The notes under the pieces: generated by a model | Seen by the model: the letters and a program-made list of their open reading frames with translations, nothing else | Database searches by the model: none | What the model was told of the DNA's origin: nothing | From: Cyclobacteriaceae bacterium | GTDB lineage: Bacteria > Bacteroidota > Bacteroidia > Cytophagales > Cyclobacteriaceae | DNA length: 5,832 nt | Direction: 5' to 3' | Assembly (NCBI GenBank): GCA_029880385.1 | Contig: JAOUOM010000158.1 | Coordinates: 1-5,832 of the forward strand | Shown: positions 5,774 to 5,832 of the stretch, piece by piece | How positions within the stretch are numbered: position 1 is the first letter of the stretch | Layout: each line of letters begins with the position of its first letter | Translations under genes and position numbers: made by a program

Positions 5774-5832
5774 ATGAAGGTCTATTTCGACAATGCGGCT
5801 ACTACCCCCATCGATACCAAAGAATTCAATGC
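5774..5832 (+). CDS. Cysteine desulfurase (NifS/IscS family), 5' end only
   Basis: The right edge cuts this gene after 19 complete codons. The start ATG at 5774 is followed by KVYFDNAATTPID, the hallmark N-terminus of PLP-dependent cysteine desulfurases (class V aminotransferase fold), which take sulfur from cysteine as a persulfide for Fe-S cluster assembly or tRNA thiolation. The active-site Lys and persulfide Cys lie outside the window, so the subtype (IscS-, NifS- or SufS-like) cannot be set; D-N-A-A-T-T-P directly at the N-terminus without a long preceding segment favours the IscS/NifS group over SufS. It begins 10 bases after the glmM stop on the same strand, with no promoter element in the gap, so it is probably read through from the glmM promoter. 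Confidence 0.85.
   Translation, partial: MKVYFDNAATTPIDTKEFN

Overview
The window looks like ordinary chromosome from a member of the Bacteroidota, probably a Cytophagales-type lineage. Three things suggest this. Several genes are preceded by the Bacteroidota-specific -7 promoter element TAnnTTTG. Starts have no clear Shine-Dalgarno sequence. The phosphoglucosamine mutase is of the GEGNGG ('archaeal-type') form seen in this phylum. No rRNA, tRNA, CRISPR, mobile element or phage gene is visible. Coding density is high, and no gene-free stretch exceeds about 90 bases.

Layout. (1) Positions 2-622, + strand: 3' part of an uncharacterised protein with a GHWHT...GAVLP signature. Its stop overlaps the stop of the convergent next gene by 12 bases. 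(2) Positions 611-2475, - strand: a two-gene unit encoding a secreted protein of unknown function followed, 17 bases later, by an arylamine N-acetyltransferase (NAT) with an intact Cys69-His107-Asp122 triad. (3) Positions 2544-3107, + strand: tag, DNA-3-methyladenine glycosylase I, divergent from the secreted-protein gene. (4) Positions 3172-3990, - strand: mazG, nucleoside triphosphate pyrophosphohydrolase, convergent with tag. (5) Positions 4081-4311, + strand: a 76-residue membrane-anchored four-cysteine protein, divergent from mazG. Their promoters appear to lie on top of each other. (6) Positions 4381-5763, + strand: glmM-like phosphoglucosamine mutase with its own promoter. (7) From 5774 to the right edge: first 19 codons of a cysteine desulfurase (NifS/IscS family).

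The genes do not form one pathway. Tag and MazG both deal with damaged or unwanted nucleotides (in DNA and in the free pool). GlmM supplies glucosamine-1-phosphate for cell-wall precursors. The cysteine desulfurase provides sulfur for Fe-S clusters or tRNA thiolation. The most useful outcomes are a start-site correction for glmM (TTG at 4381, because the longer reading frame would translate its own promoter), the nearly superimposed divergent promoters between mazG and the small-protein gene, and three poorly characterised proteins. I see no convincing evidence for an undescribed multi-gene system here.
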